Below, piece by piece: positions 1 to 5,141 of a stretch of 5,277 bases of DNA. The position numbers and the translations under genes were made by a program. Position 1 is the first letter of the stretch, and each line of letters starts with the position of its first letter. Below the pieces are notes generated by a model that did not search any database, was not told where the DNA came from, and saw only the letters and a program-made list of their open reading frames with translations. Source of the stretch: Candidatus Aenigmatarchaeota archaeon (lineage in GTDB: Archaea; Aenigmatarchaeota; Aenigmatarchaeia; PWEA01; JACRMZ01); assembly GCA_016219455.1 (NCBI GenBank), contig JACRMZ010000054.1:1-5277 (forward strand), given 5' to 3'.

Positions 1-749
1 TCCCGAAACAACAACAGCGGTTTCAATTCGCGCGCTTTTGCAAATTTCCCCGCCATCGCGCTTTCTACCATTGCCTTTATGTCTTTTGGGTTTGCTTTGC
101 CGGCTATCTCGTAGATTGATTTCTCATCCACTTTGCCTGCCATCGCGGCGCTTTGGAGAAGATTTATCGCCTTGCGCATATCGCCTGCGCCGATGAGCGC
201 TTCTATGCCTGCTTCATCAATCTTCACCCTTTCTTTTTCAGCGATTGCTTTTATGTGCTTCGCTATCTCCTGCTTGTCCACGGGGCGGAACCGGAAAACG
301 GCGCATCTGCTTTGTATGGGCTCTATGATTTTGGAGCTATAGTTGCATGCTAATATGAACCTTGTCACAGAGGAGAAGCTTTCCATTGTCCTCCGCAATG
401 CCTGCTGCGCTTCTGTTGTCAACGCATCGGCTTCATCAAGGCAGATAATCTTGAACGCGTGACCGAGCGGCATGATGCGCGCGAAATCCTTGACTTTGTT
501 CCTGATGACATCAATTCCACGCTCATCGCTCGCGTTGAGTTCAAGGAAGTTGCCGCGCCACGAGTCGCCGAAAAGCTCCTTTGCAAGGCATAGCGCTGAA
601 GTTGTTTTACCGCAGCCGGCGGGCCCGGTGAACAGAAGATGAGGGAGGTTCTTCTTTGCCACGAAGCTTTCTAATCGTTCAACAATGGGCTTCTGGCCGA
701 TGACATCCTTGAGCTTCTGCGGCCGGTATTTTTCAGTCCAGATTTCCAT
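1..749 (-). CDS. rfcS: Replication factor C small subunit (clamp loader ATPase), C-terminus cut off by window edge
   Basis: This is the N-terminal 249 residues of the archaeal RFC small subunit, which together with RFC large subunit loads the PCNA sliding clamp onto primed DNA using ATP. I translated it by hand from the ATG at 749; the frame stays open to the window start. Visible in order: the N-terminal WTEKYRP signature (residues 4-10), Walker [10 protein letters not shown] (42-50), the ELNASDERG segment (70-78), Walker B LDEAD (104-108), a sensor-1-like ACNYSSKII stretch (134-142), the clamp-loader SRC box with its arginine finger (147-149) and sensor 2 GDMRKAIN (189-196). Family members are about 320 residues, so roughly 70 residues of the C-terminal collar domain are missing. 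The last visible segment ([11 protein letters not shown]) looks somewhat diverged. The start is supported by an AGGTGA site 8 bases upstream. The family call is very secure; small rather than large subunit follows from the compact N-terminus. Confidence 0.97.
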   Translation of the reverse strand, partial: MEIWTEKYRPQKLKDVIGQKPIVERLESFVAKKNLPHLLFTGPAGCGKTTSALCLAKELFGDSWRGNFLELNASDERGIDVIRNKVKDFARIMPLGHAFKIICLDEADALTTEAQQALRRTMESFSSVTRFILACNYSSKIIEPIQSRCAVFRFRPVDKQEIAKHIKAIAEKERVKIDEAGIEALIGAGDMRKAINLLQSAAMAGKVDEKSIYEIAGKANPKDIKAMVESAMAGKFAKARELKPLLLFR

Positions 750-757
750 TAACCTTT

Positions 758-763
758 TCACCT
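758..763 (-). promoter_or_regulatory. Shine-Dalgarno site of the RFC small subunit gene
   Basis: Read on the minus strand this is AGGTGA, complementary to the 3' end of archaeal 16S rRNA, with 8 bases between it and the ATG at 749. It supports that start. This gene has a classical ribosome-binding leader, unlike several neighbours that look leaderless. Confidence 0.75.
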
Positions 764-817
764 ATTTCTCCATATTCTCCAACAGTTTGAAAACGCTACC
801 GAAAAGTTCTCTTCCAC

Positions 818-828
818 GTTATTTATGC
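818..828 (-). promoter_or_regulatory. Probable TATA box for the RFC small subunit gene
   Basis: The minus strand reads GCATAAATAAC, a good match to an archaeal TATA element. Transcription would begin about 25 bases further on, near 797, leaving a leader of roughly 48 bases that contains the AGGTGA site. The box lies in the 91-base gap behind the upstream membrane-protein gene, so RFC probably has its own promoter. This is inferred from sequence alone. Confidence 0.5.
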
Positions 829-840
829 TTGTTATAGGGT

Positions 841-1602
841 TTAAGACATTTTGACAAAGGCGTTCTTTGCGATGTCGGCCAGAGGCGTTTTAGCGTTGCC
901 TTTTGCGTATCCGTAAAGAGACACGATTAATATGCCCTTCAGGCTGCTGTTCACAATGGCAAGAAGCATCCAATAAAGCACAGCCGCCCCGGCAACTATG
1001 GCAAACATGCCAACTGAGCCGGCATAAAACGCAAGGGCCAGCGGCACCGCTCCCAGAAGAGCAAGGGCAAAGAATATCGCCCCCGTTGAGAACTGCGCCG
1101 CAAGGTTCTCCCCCCAAGTTTTCCTTATCAGCTCACCGGAACGTTTGATTGCGTCAATTGGCCCGACATTTTCGAAAACCATTACAGGGATAACGAAAAA
1201 CGAAAGCATGCCCCATGAGAATCCCAGAACGCCCCCGATAAGCCTGCTAGGGAGGCTTTTCCTGTTGGAAGTCATGGCGTTTATCAGCATCCCGATTGTC
1301 GCAGCTATCAATGACCATGCAAAAATTTTGCCGATGTTCTTTGTTGCGCCTGAAAGACCGTCCCTCACTGTGGGGTCGCCGCCTTTGAGTCGTATGTCGG
1401 CGCAGATAATCAGGCCGGTGTTGAAGTAGAACGCCAAAAATGATAATGCCGCCATATTATTGTAAATAACGGTGGGCAAAAGGACAAGCGCAAAGATTAT
1501 TATCGAGGAAAGTGCAGACATAACCGGGAACAGCATCACCTCCTTGTCCTTCCTAAGGACAGAAAAGCTCCGTTTCACCAGCTCCCAGCTCTGCGAAAAC
1601 AT
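841..1602 (-). CDS. DUF6159-like multi-pass membrane protein
   Basis: This 253-residue integral membrane protein has no known biochemical role. About six hydrophobic segments are visible, near residues 25-46, 50-68, 90-108, 119-142, 172-192 and 196-218. The soluble N-terminus (FSQSWELVKRSFSVLRKDKE, residues 2-21) resembles the start of archaeal and bacterial DUF6159 proteins. So do the loop RLKGGDPTVRDGLSGA (71-86) and the segment from F143-E144 (FEN) through AIKRSGELIRKTWGE (151-165). I recognised the family from these remembered patterns, not from a search. The distance between helices 1 and 2 is short, so this may be a compact member. The ATG at 1602 has no Shine-Dalgarno site but has an AT-rich element 22-30 bases ahead, which suggests a leaderless message. 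It is on the same strand as the RFC gene but separated by 91 bases that carry an apparent separate promoter, so an operon is not certain. Confidence 0.8.
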   Translation of the reverse strand: MFSQSWELVKRSFSVLRKDKEVMLFPVMSALSSIIIFALVLLPTVIYNNMAALSFLAFYFNTGLIICADIRLKGGDPTVRDGLSGATKNIGKIFAWSLIAATIGMLINAMTSNRKSLPSRLIGGVLGFSWGMLSFFVIPVMVFENVGPIDAIKRSGELIRKTWGENLAAQFSTGAIFFALALLGAVPLALAFYAGSVGMFAIVAGAAVLYWMLLAIVNSSLKGILIVSLYGYAKGNAKTPLADIAKNAFVKMS

Positions 1603-1635
1603 GCTTAATTAATACAGCGATAAGTAAAAATCGTT
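1603..1635. promoter_or_regulatory. Compact divergent promoter, both genes apparently leaderless
   Basis: Only 33 bases separate two divergent ATG codons. For the plus-strand kinase gene, TTAATTAATA (1605-1614) lies 22-31 bases ahead of the ATG at 1636, where a TATA box should sit if transcription starts at the start codon. For the minus-strand membrane-protein gene, the AT-rich stretch GATTTTTACTTA (complement of 1621-1632) lies at the matching distance. Neither start has a GGTG-like ribosome site. The two boxes are so close that two pre-initiation complexes could hardly form at once, so the genes may be transcribed alternately. That last point is inference. Confidence 0.6.
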
Positions 1636-2142
1636 ATGATTGTCGCAGTCACAGGCACCCCGGGAACAGGCAAGACTACACTAGCCAAGCTTCTGGCAAA
1701 GCGGCTGGGTTACGGATATGTCAATATCAATGAGTTCGCGGTAAAACACTGCCTCAGGGGGGTTGACAAAAAAAGGAAAAGCAGGATAATAGACATAAAA
1801 AGACTTGCCCGTCTATCCGGAAAATTCAAAGGCAACCTTGTTCTTGATAGCCACCTTTCCCATTTCTGCCGTGCCAGGTTCAAATTCGTCCTTCGCACAA
1901 ATCCAATCGTCCTTAAGCGCCGCCTGGAAAAAAAGGGCTGGGGCGCCAAAAAAGTCAAGGAGAACGTTGATTCGGAGATACTTGGCATAATAGCGTACGA
2001 GGCAAAAGGCATCGAAATAGACACCACCGGAGTGGGCGTAGCCAAAACCGCACTGAAGATGGAAAGGGTTATAAAGCACAAGGCGTCGTATAGTAAAAAG
2101 AAAATAGACTGGCTCCCAAAATATGGCAACCGGCTGCTATGA
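1636..2142 (+). CDS. Fap7/AK6-type adenylate kinase, ribosome assembly factor
   Basis: This 168-residue protein belongs to the Fap7/AK6 family (COG1936). These are small P-loop ATPases with adenylate kinase activity that, in eukaryotes and archaea, bind ribosomal protein uS11 and act late in small-subunit maturation. Visible features are Walker A GTPGTGKTT (residues 7-15), the LVLDSH strand (68-73) where the family has a Walker B D-x-H, the RTNP element (87-90) that normally begins the arm to the LID, and the LID region KKGWGAKKVKENVDSEI (99-115), which matches the family pattern of an RGY-like turn followed by KV-x-EN-x-x-x-EI. An EA motif follows at 122-123. Its length is normal for the family. 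The ATG has no Shine-Dalgarno site and is preceded by a TATA-like box at leaderless distance. The gene runs the same way as the protease and eL40 downstream. The family call is secure; the exact cellular role is carried over from homologues. Confidence 0.92.
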   Translation: MIVAVTGTPGTGKTTLAKLLAKRLGYGYVNINEFAVKHCLRGVDKKRKSRIIDIKRLARLSGKFKGNLVLDSHLSHFCRARFKFVLRTNPIVLKRRLEKKGWGAKKVKENVDSEILGIIAYEAKGIEIDTTGVGVAKTALKMERVIKHKASYSKKKIDWLPKYGNRLL

Positions 2143-2146
2143 TAAA

Positions 2147-2165
2147 GCCGCACGCAAGGTGCGGC
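2147..2165 (+). other. Perfect 7-bp hairpin between the kinase and protease genes
   Basis: GCCGCAC (2147-2153) and GTGCGGC (2159-2165) are exact inverted repeats around a five-base GCAAG loop. The hairpin lies 4 bases after the kinase stop codon and ends 6 bases before the GGTGAT ribosome site of the next gene. No T-tract follows, so it does not look like an intrinsic terminator. It could mark an RNA processing point, protect the 3' end of the kinase message, or affect access to the protease start. Confidence 0.6.
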
Positions 2166-2171
2166 AGTGTT

Positions 2172-2177
2172 GGTGAT
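2172..2177 (+). promoter_or_regulatory. Shine-Dalgarno site deciding the GTG start of the protease gene
   Basis: GGTGAT lies 5 bases before the GTG at 2183 and matches the archaeal anti-Shine-Dalgarno sequence. It justifies a GTG start here. The next in-frame ATG is about 40 codons downstream and would remove the first membrane helix and part of the second. Confidence 0.75.
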
Positions 2178-2182
2178 AAAAA

Positions 2183-3019
2183 GTGTGGATAATACGGACT
2201 GCGCTGCTGTTTGGGCTTTTGACAGGCCTCCTATTGGGCATAGGGTATTTGGTTGGAGGCTCTAGCGGAGCGTTCGTTGCCCTCATTTTTGCAGGCGCAA
2301 TGAATTTCATTTCTTATTGGTTTTCAGACAAGATTGTGCTTTCAATGTATGGCGCAAAGGAGATAAGCGAAAATGAGAATCCGGCGCTTCACGCTTCCAC
2401 GGCTTCCCTTGCGCAAAAAGCCGGCATACCAAAACCCAAAATTTATTTTGTCAACAACCCGAGCCCCAACGCCTTTGCCACGGGAAGGAGCCCGGCAAAG
2501 GGCGCCGTCGTCGTGACTAAAGGCCTCTTGGACAACATGGAAATGAGAGAGGTCGAAGGGGTAATAGCGCACGAACTTGGGCACATAAAAAACAGGGACA
2601 CTTTAATATCGGCGATGGCCGCTACCGTGGCAGGTGCCATCTCATTCATTGCCAACATGCTCCAATGGTCGCTCTTTGCAAGGAGGGACGAAAGGAACAA
2701 TTCCGGAGGCGCGTTGTTTGCCATAATTTTTGCCCCGTTCATGGCAATGCTCATACAGCTTGCCATATCCCGTTCGAGGGAATACTCTGCCGACAGTTTT
2801 GGCGCCAAAATCGCGTCGCCGCTCAATCTTGCTTCTGCCTTGCGGAAACTGGACAACGTAACCCAAAGAGTGCCGATGCGGGCAGACCCTTCAACTGGCC
2901 ATCTTTTCATTGTTAACCCTTTCAAGGGCGGTTTGGCATCCCTTTTTATGACGCATCCGCCGCTCCAGGACAGGATAAAGCGCCTTGAGGAGATGGCTTA
3001 CCCGAAGCTCGTGAGGTAG
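2183..3019 (+). CDS. htpX: HtpX-type membrane zinc metalloprotease (peptidase family M48)
   Basis: This 278-residue membrane protease is of the HtpX type, which in bacteria degrades misfolded membrane proteins with its active site facing the cytoplasm. The zinc site is complete: HELGH at residues 130-134 supplies two histidines and the catalytic glutamate, and Glu200 in SREYSAD (198-204) is the expected third ligand. Hydrophobic segments near 6-24 and 29-47 form the N-terminal hairpin, and further ones near 140-160 and 176-196 flank the linker between the metal-binding motifs. The family-typical stretch PSPNAFATGRSP (93-104) and the C-terminal THPP (residues 257-260) are also present. The length is normal for the family. 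The GTG start is supported by GGTGAT upstream. The gene sits 40 bases after the Fap7-type kinase gene, so co-transcription is possible, though a hairpin lies in the gap. No stress-response element is visible. Confidence 0.96.
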   Translation: MWIIRTALLFGLLTGLLLGIGYLVGGSSGAFVALIFAGAMNFISYWFSDKIVLSMYGAKEISENENPALHASTASLAQKAGIPKPKIYFVNNPSPNAFATGRSPAKGAVVVTKGLLDNMEMREVEGVIAHELGHIKNRDTLISAMAATVAGAISFIANMLQWSLFARRDERNNSGGALFAIIFAPFMAMLIQLAISRSREYSADSFGAKIASPLNLASALRKLDNVTQRVPMRADPSTGHLFIVNPFKGGLASLFMTHPPLQDRIKRLEEMAYPKLVR

Positions 3020-3021
3020 CC

Positions 3022-3029
3022 TATTTAAG
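3022..3029 (+). promoter_or_regulatory. Probable TATA box for the eL40 gene
   Basis: TATTTAAG begins 3 bases after the htpX stop codon. A start point about 25 bases downstream would fall near 3050, giving a leader of only about 10 bases (AAGTGGTAAT) before the ATG at 3061. That leader has a weak GTGGT ribosome-site resemblance. The box suggests eL40 can be transcribed independently of htpX. Confidence 0.5.
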
Positions 3030-3060
3030 CTTTGCAATGCCGAGTGGTTAAAGTGGTAAT

Positions 3061-3231
3061 ATGCACGAAGCTGTGAGACAAAGAGTTTATGACCGTGTTT
3101 TCGTATGCAGAGTCTGCAACAGCAAGAGGCGCGCCGACCCGGAAAAAGTCAAGCACAAAAAAATAAAGTGCAGGAAGTGCGGCTCCAAGGCGCTGAGACC
3201 CAAGCACAGGGAAGCAAAGAGCTCCAAGTAA
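3061..3231 (+). CDS. rpl40e: Large-subunit ribosomal protein eL40
   Basis: This 56-residue basic zinc protein fits archaeal eL40 (L40e), a small component of the 50S subunit. In eukaryotes the same protein is made as a ubiquitin fusion; here it is free-standing, as in archaea. I translated it by hand. Four cysteines form two knuckles, CRVC (residues 16-19) and CRKC (37-40), followed by the characteristic GSKALRPKHRE tail (41-51). The spacer between the knuckles (NSKRRADPEKVKHKKIK, 20-36) is long and very basic, and somewhat longer than I recall for typical eL40. A stop codon four codons ahead of the ATG in the same frame excludes a longer start. A TATA-like box sits just upstream. The main alternative is an unrelated two-knuckle zinc protein, but the C-terminal LRPK motif argues for eL40. 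Confidence 0.88.
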   Translation: MHEAVRQRVYDRVFVCRVCNSKRRADPEKVKHKKIKCRKCGSKALRPKHREAKSSK

Positions 3232-3234
3232 GCG

Positions 3235-3243
3235 TTAAAATAG
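3235..3243 (+). promoter_or_regulatory. Probable leaderless promoter for the tandem unknown gene pair
   Basis: TTAAAATAG is centred about 25 bases ahead of the ATG at 3264, the spacing expected when transcription begins at the start codon. No GGTG-like ribosome site lies between. It begins 4 bases after the eL40 stop codon and supports 3264 as the start, not an earlier in-frame ATG inside eL40. Confidence 0.55.
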
Positions 3244-3263
3244 TTTCTTATCCAGTTACTGCT

Positions 3264-3626
3264 ATGGCATTTGATTACCTCAAGGAACAGCATGGGAAAT
3301 CATCCAAGGGCGCGGCATTCCGCGAAGGGCTCCGATACACCGAAGGAAAGGAGACATATTCTGTCACCGGGCTGTTTGTAAACGACGATTACCTTGGTTA
3401 TCCGCAGTTCGAATGGAAAGACTCCGGAACGCGGGAGTCGCTGGCGTTATTCAAATTAAAAGACGGCTACCATCTCATGAATTCCCGGAAGGGAACGCAC
3501 GATGTTGTTGGAAAAGACGCTGCGTCCGCTCTTTTCAAAAGCGAAGGCTTTGATAAAATAAAAGAGTCGATGAAGGCATACGCCAAGTTGGTGAAGCTTA
3601 TGGACGATATTGATGAGTTGTTCTGA
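3264..3626 (+). CDS. Uncharacterised 120-residue protein, upstream member of a tandem paralogous pair
   Basis: I do not recognise this family. The protein is soluble and mixed charged, with no signal peptide, membrane helix or cysteine pair. It has a lysine-rich N-terminus (residues 1-22) and a probable beta-rich core (about 30-75), with YSVTGLF (32-38), DDYLGYPQFEW (41-51) and GYHLMNSRKG (68-77). A helical C-terminus (about 84-120) ends in LVKLMDDIDELF (109-120). From residue 32 to 91 it aligns without gaps to residues 25-84 of the next protein. Shared residues include YS at 32-33, G36, F38, Y43, G45, Q48, G55, R57, L62, SR at 74-75, G77, V81, A86 and L90. I chose the ATG at 3264 because the frame's earlier ATG lies inside eL40 and a TATA-like box fits a leaderless start here. 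Its stop codon overlaps the next start codon (TGATG), so the two are probably translated together. The function is unknown. Confidence 0.8.
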   Translation: MAFDYLKEQHGKSSKGAAFREGLRYTEGKETYSVTGLFVNDDYLGYPQFEWKDSGTRESLALFKLKDGYHLMNSRKGTHDVVGKDAASALFKSEGFDKIKESMKAYAKLVKLMDDIDELF

Positions 3627-3976
3627 TGGAATACACCAAGATCCAGTCCAAGAATTATGCATATGAGGGACTTAAAGATCAAGTCGGCGAAGTGTCGTAT
3701 TCGATATCAGGCATTTTCCGCCAAGAGGAGTACGACGGGCATTTGCAGTTGAGTTACCGCAAAAAAGGGGACAGGACGGCCACGACGCTTAACAACACAG
3801 GCTACAAGGGATTCCTTTTTGTTTCCCGCTCAGGCGCAGAATACGTCAGCAACGAAAAAGCCCGCGAAATCCTGTCTGGCGAGCGGGAGAACTTCCTCAA
3901 GATACGCGATGAAATTGCGTCTGGAAAGCACGGAAAATTAAGCAAGATGCTTGATGAGATTAACGCGCTCCTTTGA
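3626..3976 (+). CDS. Uncharacterised 116-residue protein, downstream member of the tandem paralogous pair
   Basis: I do not recognise this family beyond its likeness to the preceding gene. Like its neighbour it has a probable beta-rich core followed by helices: YSISGIF (residues 25-31), EEYDGHLQLSY (34-44), a GDR turn (48-50), FLFVSRSG (63-70), and a helical end LSKMLDEINALL (105-116). The last segment mirrors the neighbour's C-terminus, sharing L, K, D, I and L at matching spacing. There are no cysteines, membrane segments or signal peptide. The N-terminus (1-20) does not align and is tyrosine-rich. Its ATG shares the A of the preceding TGA and there is no convincing ribosome site, which suggests translational coupling and perhaps a heteromeric product. 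Charged, lysine-rich composition is compatible with nucleic acid or ribosome contact, but that is only a guess. Confidence 0.8.
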   Translation: MEYTKIQSKNYAYEGLKDQVGEVSYSISGIFRQEEYDGHLQLSYRKKGDRTATTLNNTGYKGFLFVSRSGAEYVSNEKAREILSGERENFLKIRDEIASGKHGKLSKMLDEINALL

Positions 3977-4001
3977 CCGTTACGGGTTTTGTAAGCGGAA
4001 A

Positions 4002-4011
4002 TTTTATTAAT
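4002..4011 (+). promoter_or_regulatory. Probable leaderless promoter for the zinc-ribbon gene
   Basis: TTTTATTAAT lies 23-32 bases ahead of the ATG at 4034, within the 57-base gap after the paralogue pair. No ribosome site precedes the ATG, so the message is probably leaderless and separate from the upstream pair. Confidence 0.55.
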
Positions 4012-4033
4012 CACGTTGCACAATTCATTTTAG

Positions 4034-4336
4034 ATGGAGCTGACTGAGATAAAGAAGTTCATCGCCACGAACAACATAAAGCCAGACGACTTCATCTACC
4101 ACACCTGGCGCGATATAGAAGAAGACGGCGTGTCAAAGGGCAAGATACGGATTTTGGTCCTGAAAAAGGACAATATCGCCAGAACAGAGTTCATCTGCCC
4201 GTCATGCGGCAAGCATGGCTACAAGGAGAAGGAATGGGAGCGCCCCTTTTCCATCAAGTGTGACTGCGGCAACACGATAAAAGTCCCGAAATTAAAGGAC
4301 CAGGCAAAGCGCGAAATGAAAAGCCGGAAAGATTAG
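4034..4336 (+). CDS. Small zinc-ribbon protein of unknown function
   Basis: This 100-residue cytoplasmic protein has a likely single zinc ribbon: CPSCG at residues 55-59 and CDCG at 76-79. The second knuckle is C-x-C where C-x-x-C is usual. An N-terminal part (1-50), with TEIKKFIATNNIKPDDF (4-20) probably helical and KIRILVLKKDNIAR (37-50) probably strands, leads into the ribbon. The tail (residues 80-100) is strongly basic. The conserved-looking WERPF (68-72) between the knuckles suggests a structured loop. The basic tail plus zinc ribbon would suit binding to RNA, DNA or the ribosome, but no known family can be assigned by eye. The start is supported by a TATA-like box at leaderless distance. 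Its stop codon abuts the stop codon of the opposite-strand HAD gene with no intervening base. Confidence 0.8.
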   Translation: MELTEIKKFIATNNIKPDDFIYHTWRDIEEDGVSKGKIRILVLKKDNIARTEFICPSCGKHGYKEKEWERPFSIKCDCGNTIKVPKLKDQAKREMKSRKD

Positions 4337-5044
4337 TTATTCAGGAAATATCTCCAGAAGCTCTTTAAAGTCTTTTATCTTGTAGTCCGCTTCGCCCTTG
4401 TCTGTGTGTTTGCCGGAGTAGTCCATTAGGATCGCTGCCCCCCAACCGGCTCCGTGCGCTCCAGCAACATCTTTGTCAAACGTATCGCCAACGTATGCGC
4501 ATTCTTCAGGTTTCAATCCCAGAAACTTCTGCGCTTTTTCGAAAAGCTGCTTTGATGGTTTCTTTACCCCCTCTTCATGCGAGTATATTTGGAATTCAAA
4601 GATTCCATCAAACCCTTCACGTTTCAAAAAATCCTTGACGTTAGGGCTCACGGTGTTGCTTATGAGCCCAAGCCGATAGCCGCGTTCTTTCAGCTCTAGC
4701 AGCGTTTCCTTCACATCGTCACCTATTTTTAGCGTATGCGAACCGGAATCAATCTCGTAGAAAAGTTCATCTGCCATTGCGGTTATTTTTTGCTTTTCCG
4801 TCTCGTGGAGCCCGCTGAAAATATAATCCCTGATGATCTGACGCTCTTCAAGCTCCCTTTGTGTTTGGTAGGAGAATTCCTTGTATTTTTTCATCCCGTT
4901 GTTCACGGTTTCCTGAAGCTGTTCATCGGAATAGTGAAGTCCAATCTCATTTAGCATCTCTTTCGCAGTCCTGAGGTCCCTTGGCCGCCGTGATGGTTCA
5001 ACGCACAAAACGCCGCCGAAGTCAAACACAACCGTTTTTGCCAT
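4337..5044 (-). CDS. HAD-superfamily hydrolase (phosphatase-like)
   Basis: This is a 235-residue haloacid dehalogenase-superfamily enzyme, probably a soluble phosphatase acting on a small phosphorylated metabolite; the substrate is not evident. Motif I is VFDFGGVL (residues 6-13), with Asp8 as nucleophile. The usual second Asp two residues on is Gly, as in the YihX-like group (DLGNV). Motif II is LISNT (127-131, Ser129), motif III is KKPS with Lys162, and motif IV is GDTFDKDV with Asp187 and Asp192. An all-helical stretch between about 18 and 100 is the C1-type cap. I chose the ATG at 5044. A TTG 18 bases upstream is in frame but would add six residues that the fold does not need, while the TATA box at 5065-5074 sits correctly for a leaderless start at 5044. 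The gene meets the zinc-ribbon gene tail to tail. A 20-bp palindrome touches the promoter. Confidence 0.93.
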   Translation of the reverse strand: MAKTVVFDFGGVLCVEPSRRPRDLRTAKEMLNEIGLHYSDEQLQETVNNGMKKYKEFSYQTQRELEERQIIRDYIFSGLHETEKQKITAMADELFYEIDSGSHTLKIGDDVKETLLELKERGYRLGLISNTVSPNVKDFLKREGFDGIFEFQIYSHEEGVKKPSKQLFEKAQKFLGLKPEECAYVGDTFDKDVAGAHGAGWGAAILMDYSGKHTDKGEADYKIKDFKELLEIFPE

Positions 5045-5064
5045 GCCTTTAATTCTCAGCAAAC

Positions 5065-5074
5065 CTATTAATAT
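5065..5074 (-). promoter_or_regulatory. TATA box of the HAD hydrolase gene
   Basis: The minus strand reads ATATTAATAG, centred about 25-26 bases ahead of the ATG at 5044. This fits a leaderless transcript and helps choose ATG over the upstream in-frame TTG at 5062, which would be too close to the box. Confidence 0.6.
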
Positions 5075-5093
5075 GTATCGGATATCCGATACA
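5074..5093. promoter_or_regulatory. 20-bp perfect palindrome, probable operator at the HAD promoter
   Basis: TGTATCGGATATCCGATACA is identical to its own reverse complement over all 20 bases; the symmetry stops on the next base pair. It begins where the HAD TATA box ends, covering the site where TFB would contact DNA, with its centre about 40 bases ahead of the HAD start and 58 ahead of the tRNA. Such symmetry suits a dimeric helix-turn-helix regulator. The regulator is not in this window. Confidence 0.65.
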
Positions 5094-5107
5094 AAAGGAG
5101 AAAGAAC

Positions 5108-5116
5108 TTATTTAAA
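5108..5116 (+). promoter_or_regulatory. TATA box of the tRNA-Thr gene
   Basis: TTATTTAAA is centred about 30 bases ahead of the mature tRNA 5' end at 5142. Transcription would begin a few bases before the tRNA and leave a very short leader for RNase P. Confidence 0.65.
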
Positions 5117-5141
5117 CAACCCAAAGAATTGAAAGGCAGAG

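Noticed and set aside
133..353. Two short plus-strand open frames inside the RFC region
   Set aside because: The minus strand here encodes conserved RFC motifs without interruption, so these are antisense shadows.
1710..2153. A 147-codon open frame on the minus strand opposite the Fap7-type kinase
   Set aside because: It lies almost wholly within a clearly recognisable conserved gene, its translation matches no family I know, and it has no promoter or ribosome site.
2147..2165. Reading the hairpin as a Rho-independent-type terminator
   Set aside because: No T-tract follows the stem, and archaeal terminators depend on T-rich stretches more than on hairpins.
2443..2925. A 160-codon open frame on the minus strand opposite htpX
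   Set aside because: It is a shadow of the protease coding sequence. The zinc motifs and membrane helices of the plus-strand frame leave no doubt which is real.
3105..3263. An N-terminal extension of the first paralogue starting from an ATG at 3105, inside eL40
   Set aside because: The added 53 residues are an out-of-frame reading of the eL40 gene, rich in Q and K, with no counterpart in the paralogue. The ATG at 3264 has a TATA-like box at leaderless distance.
5045..5062. A longer HAD protein starting at the in-frame TTG at 5062
   Set aside because: It would add LRIKG-type residues before the first strand, which begins normally after the ATG at 5044. The TATA box is placed correctly for 5044 and too close for 5062.
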